This document shows positions 6,323-7,358 of a stretch of DNA of 7,358 nt, piece by piece (the first letter of the stretch is position 1; every line of letters begins with the position of its first letter). The stretch covers positions 1 through 7,358 of the forward strand of contig CAJFUT010000109.1 of NCBI GenBank assembly GCA_904420255.1, in the 5' to 3' direction. This DNA comes from an uncultured Angelakisella sp. (GTDB lineage: Bacteria > Bacillota > Clostridia > Oscillospirales > Ruminococcaceae). The notes under the pieces were generated by a model. The model did not search any database and was not told the origin of the DNA. It was given only the letters and a program-made list of their open reading frames with translations. The position numbers and the translations under genes were made by a program.

Positions 6323-7081
6323 TCATTCCCCGCCCAGCAGCTCCAGAAGCTGGGGAAGGGTGCAGGCTTTCCCCGGCTCCGGGGGGCGGCGGATCACCAC
6401 CACCGCCGCTTCCAGCCGCCGGGCGGCCTCCAGCTTTTCCACCATTCCCCCAGCCTTCCCCCCGTCCTTGGTCACCAGCACCCGGAGGCGGAACTGCTCC
6501 ATCAGGGCCAGGTTCAGCTCCAGGGAAAAGGGCCCCTGGAGGGCGATGATCCGGGAAAAGGGAACCCCGGCCCGCCGGCAGGCGGCGATGCTCTCCTCGG
6601 TGGGGAGCACCCGGGGATAGAGCCGCTCCAAAAGGCCCGGCTCCCGGCAGAAGGCGGGCAGCTCCTTGGCCCCGGCGGCCAGGAGGATATTCCCCGGCAG
6701 CCCGGCGCAGAGGGCGGCGGCCTCCTCCGGCGTTTCGGCGGTGAGGCACCCCGGCGGGAGGGGCGTTTCCTCCCGGGCCAGGCGCAGGTATGAAAGCCCC
6801 GCGGCGGCGCAGGCGGCCCGGATATTCTCCGACGCCTCCCGGGCGTAGGGGTGGGTGGCGTCCACCACAATGGAAACCCCTTCCCGGCCCAGGGCGGCCT
6901 CCATCTCCTCCCGGCCCAGGCGGCCGGCCAGAACCGAAAGCCCCGGCAGGGCCTCCCGCTCCAGCAGCTCCGCCCCCTCCCGGGTGGCCACAAAGGCGGA
7001 AACCGGTCCCCGCTTCGCCAGCTCCCGAGCCAGGAGCCTTCCCTCGGCGGTGCCGCCGAAAACAGCGATCTTCCCTGTCAT
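6323..7081 (-). CDS. cbiJ: CbiJ/CobK, cobalt-precorrin-6A reductase
   Basis: This NAD(P)H-dependent enzyme reduces the macrocycle of (cobalt-)precorrin-6A to 6B, just before the CbiE and CbiT reactions. The protein is 252 residues, the normal size. Motifs visible are FGGTAEGRLLA (8-18) at the N-terminal dinucleotide-binding fold, VVDATHPYA (72-80), LRLAREE (99-105), LLAAGAKEL (133-141), ALQGPFS (180-186) and LVTKDGGKAGG (202-212), all typical of CbiJ/CobK. The frame is open a further 228 bases upstream, but that part is the shadow of the small cysteine-rich gene; the ATG at 7081, with GGGAGGG a few bases before it and the conserved motif right after, is the real start. It is 28 bases downstream of the small gene and 17 bases upstream of cbiET. 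The preference for NADH (CbiJ) or NADPH (CobK) cannot be read from the sequence. Confidence 0.96.
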   Translation of the reverse strand: MTGKIAVFGGTAEGRLLARELAKRGPVSAFVATREGAELLEREALPGLSVLAGRLGREEMEAALGREGVSIVVDATHPYAREASENIRAACAAAGLSYLRLAREETPLPPGCLTAETPEEAAALCAGLPGNILLAAGAKELPAFCREPGLLERLYPRVLPTEESIAACRRAGVPFSRIIALQGPFSLELNLALMEQFRLRVLVTKDGGKAGGMVEKLEAARRLEAAVVVIRRPPEPGKACTLPQLLELLGGE

Positions 7082-7092
7082 CCGGTTCCCTC

Positions 7093-7108
7093 CCTTCCCC
7101 CTGGAAGG
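7093..7108 (-). repeat. Small inverted repeat in front of cbiJ
   Basis: On the minus strand CCTTCC, a four-base loop AGGG, then GGAAGG: a perfect six-base stem lying in the 28-base gap between the small cysteine-rich gene and cbiJ. Its right arm runs straight into the GGGAGGG ribosome site of cbiJ. There is no T-run after it, so it is not an intrinsic terminator. It could hamper ribosome access slightly or could be chance in purine/pyrimidine-biased sequence. Confidence 0.35.
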
Positions 7109-7109
7109 C

Positions 7110-7358
7110 TCACTCCCTGACCTTCCAGCCAAACCGCTCCCGGAAGTCCCGGAAGCATTCCTCACAGACCCAATGGTACCCGTCCGGGGTGCACCAGCCC
7201 CGGTGGAGATCCCCTTCCCCGGGGCTGAACTTCTCCCCGCAGAACTCACAGTGGTCGTGGTCCCGGAGGCTCCCGTCAAAGGGCCGGAACTCCAGCTCCG
7301 CCCCCACAAGATACCTCTCCTGGCCCTGGAGCCGCCAGTCCTCCCCCAGGGGGGCGGA
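7110..7358 (-). CDS. Small cysteine-rich, probably zinc-binding protein (5' end cut by window edge)
   Basis: The visible 82 C-terminal residues stay open to the right edge. They contain CEFC (37-40 of the visible part), a single Cys at 56 (GWC), and CEEC (65-68), with His at 34, 36, 52 and 62: a layout that could bind one or two zinc ions. The end is rich in Phe, Arg and Trp (DFRERFGWKVRE). No signal peptide or membrane segment is visible. A GTG at 7307 would give a 65-residue protein, but the coding-like sequence before it (DWRLQGQERYL) resembles the N-terminus of small uncharacterised proteins I recall from clostridia, so the true start is more likely at or just beyond the edge. The function is unknown to me. 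It reads in the same direction as cbiJ, 28 bases upstream with no terminator between, so co-transcription with the cobalamin genes is likely, though a role in that pathway is only a guess. Confidence 0.75.
   Translation of the reverse strand, partial: SAPLGEDWRLQGQERYLVGAELEFRPFDGSLRDHDHCEFCGEKFSPGEGDLHRGWCTPDGYHWVCEECFRDFRERFGWKVRE

Noticed and set aside
7082..7109. A cobalamin riboswitch or promoter upstream of cbiJ
   Set aside because: The gap is only 28 bases, far too short for a cobalamin riboswitch, and shows no -35/-10 pair. Any riboswitch should be upstream of the small gene, outside the window.
6306..7309. Longer upstream starts for cbiET (to 6749) and cbiJ (to 7309)
   Set aside because: The extensions run through the preceding genes in the wrong frame, give low-complexity residues, and ignore clear ribosome sites and conserved N-terminal motifs at the chosen starts.
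1..7358. Mobile elements, CRISPR repeats, tRNA/rRNA genes, toxin-antitoxin or defence genes
   Set aside because: No transposase or integrase motifs, spaced direct repeats, terminal inverted repeats or RNA-gene-like segments were seen. Recurrent words such as strings of GGC/GCC and CAG reflect codon bias.

Overview
The window is a dense, GC-rich (about 70% by eye) stretch in which every supportable gene lies on the minus strand. It is the middle of a cobalamin (vitamin B12) biosynthesis operon. Read in the direction of transcription, right to left, the order is: a small cysteine-rich protein cut by the right edge, cbiJ (cobalt-precorrin-6A reductase), a cbiE-cbiT fusion, cbiA (cobyrinate a,c-diamide synthase), cobT, cobU, cobS, a second and much shorter CobU-like gene, cobC (alpha-ribazole phosphatase), and cbiB cut by the left edge.

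The genes are packed with almost no spacer. Neighbours either overlap by four bases (ATGA or GTGA: cbiET/cbiA, cbiA/cobT, cobU/cobS, short cobU-like/cobC, cobC/cbiB) or are separated by 16-18 bases holding a strong purine-rich Shine-Dalgarno sequence (cbiJ/cbiET, cobT/cobU, cobS/short cobU-like). The largest gap is 28 bases, so there is no room for an internal promoter, terminator or riboswitch of usual size. A promoter and any cobalamin riboswitch should lie beyond the right edge, and the 3' end of the operon beyond the left edge.

Together the genes cover part of corrin ring synthesis (C5 and C15 methylation with decarboxylation, and reduction of precorrin-6A), amidation of the ring a and c side chains, attachment of the aminopropanol arm (CbiB), activation of that arm by GTP (CobU), activation of the lower ligand base (CobT, with CobC as phosphatase) and the final joining step at the membrane (CobS). 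Not in the window are the early ring enzymes (CbiK/X, CbiL, CbiH, CbiF, CbiG, CbiD, CbiC), cobyric acid synthase (CbiP/CobQ), the cobalt adenosyltransferase and CobD.

The use of CbiJ, CbiET, CbiA and CbiB-type proteins with strong GGAGG ribosome sites suggests a GC-rich anaerobic Firmicute, perhaps an Oscillospiraceae-like gut clostridium. This is an inference from gene style, not from a marker gene. Nothing here looks like a mobile element, defence system or CRISPR array. The points most worth a second look are the two unequal CobU paralogs, the small cysteine-rich protein at the head of the visible cluster, and several start codons (two of them GTG) that differ from the longest open frames.
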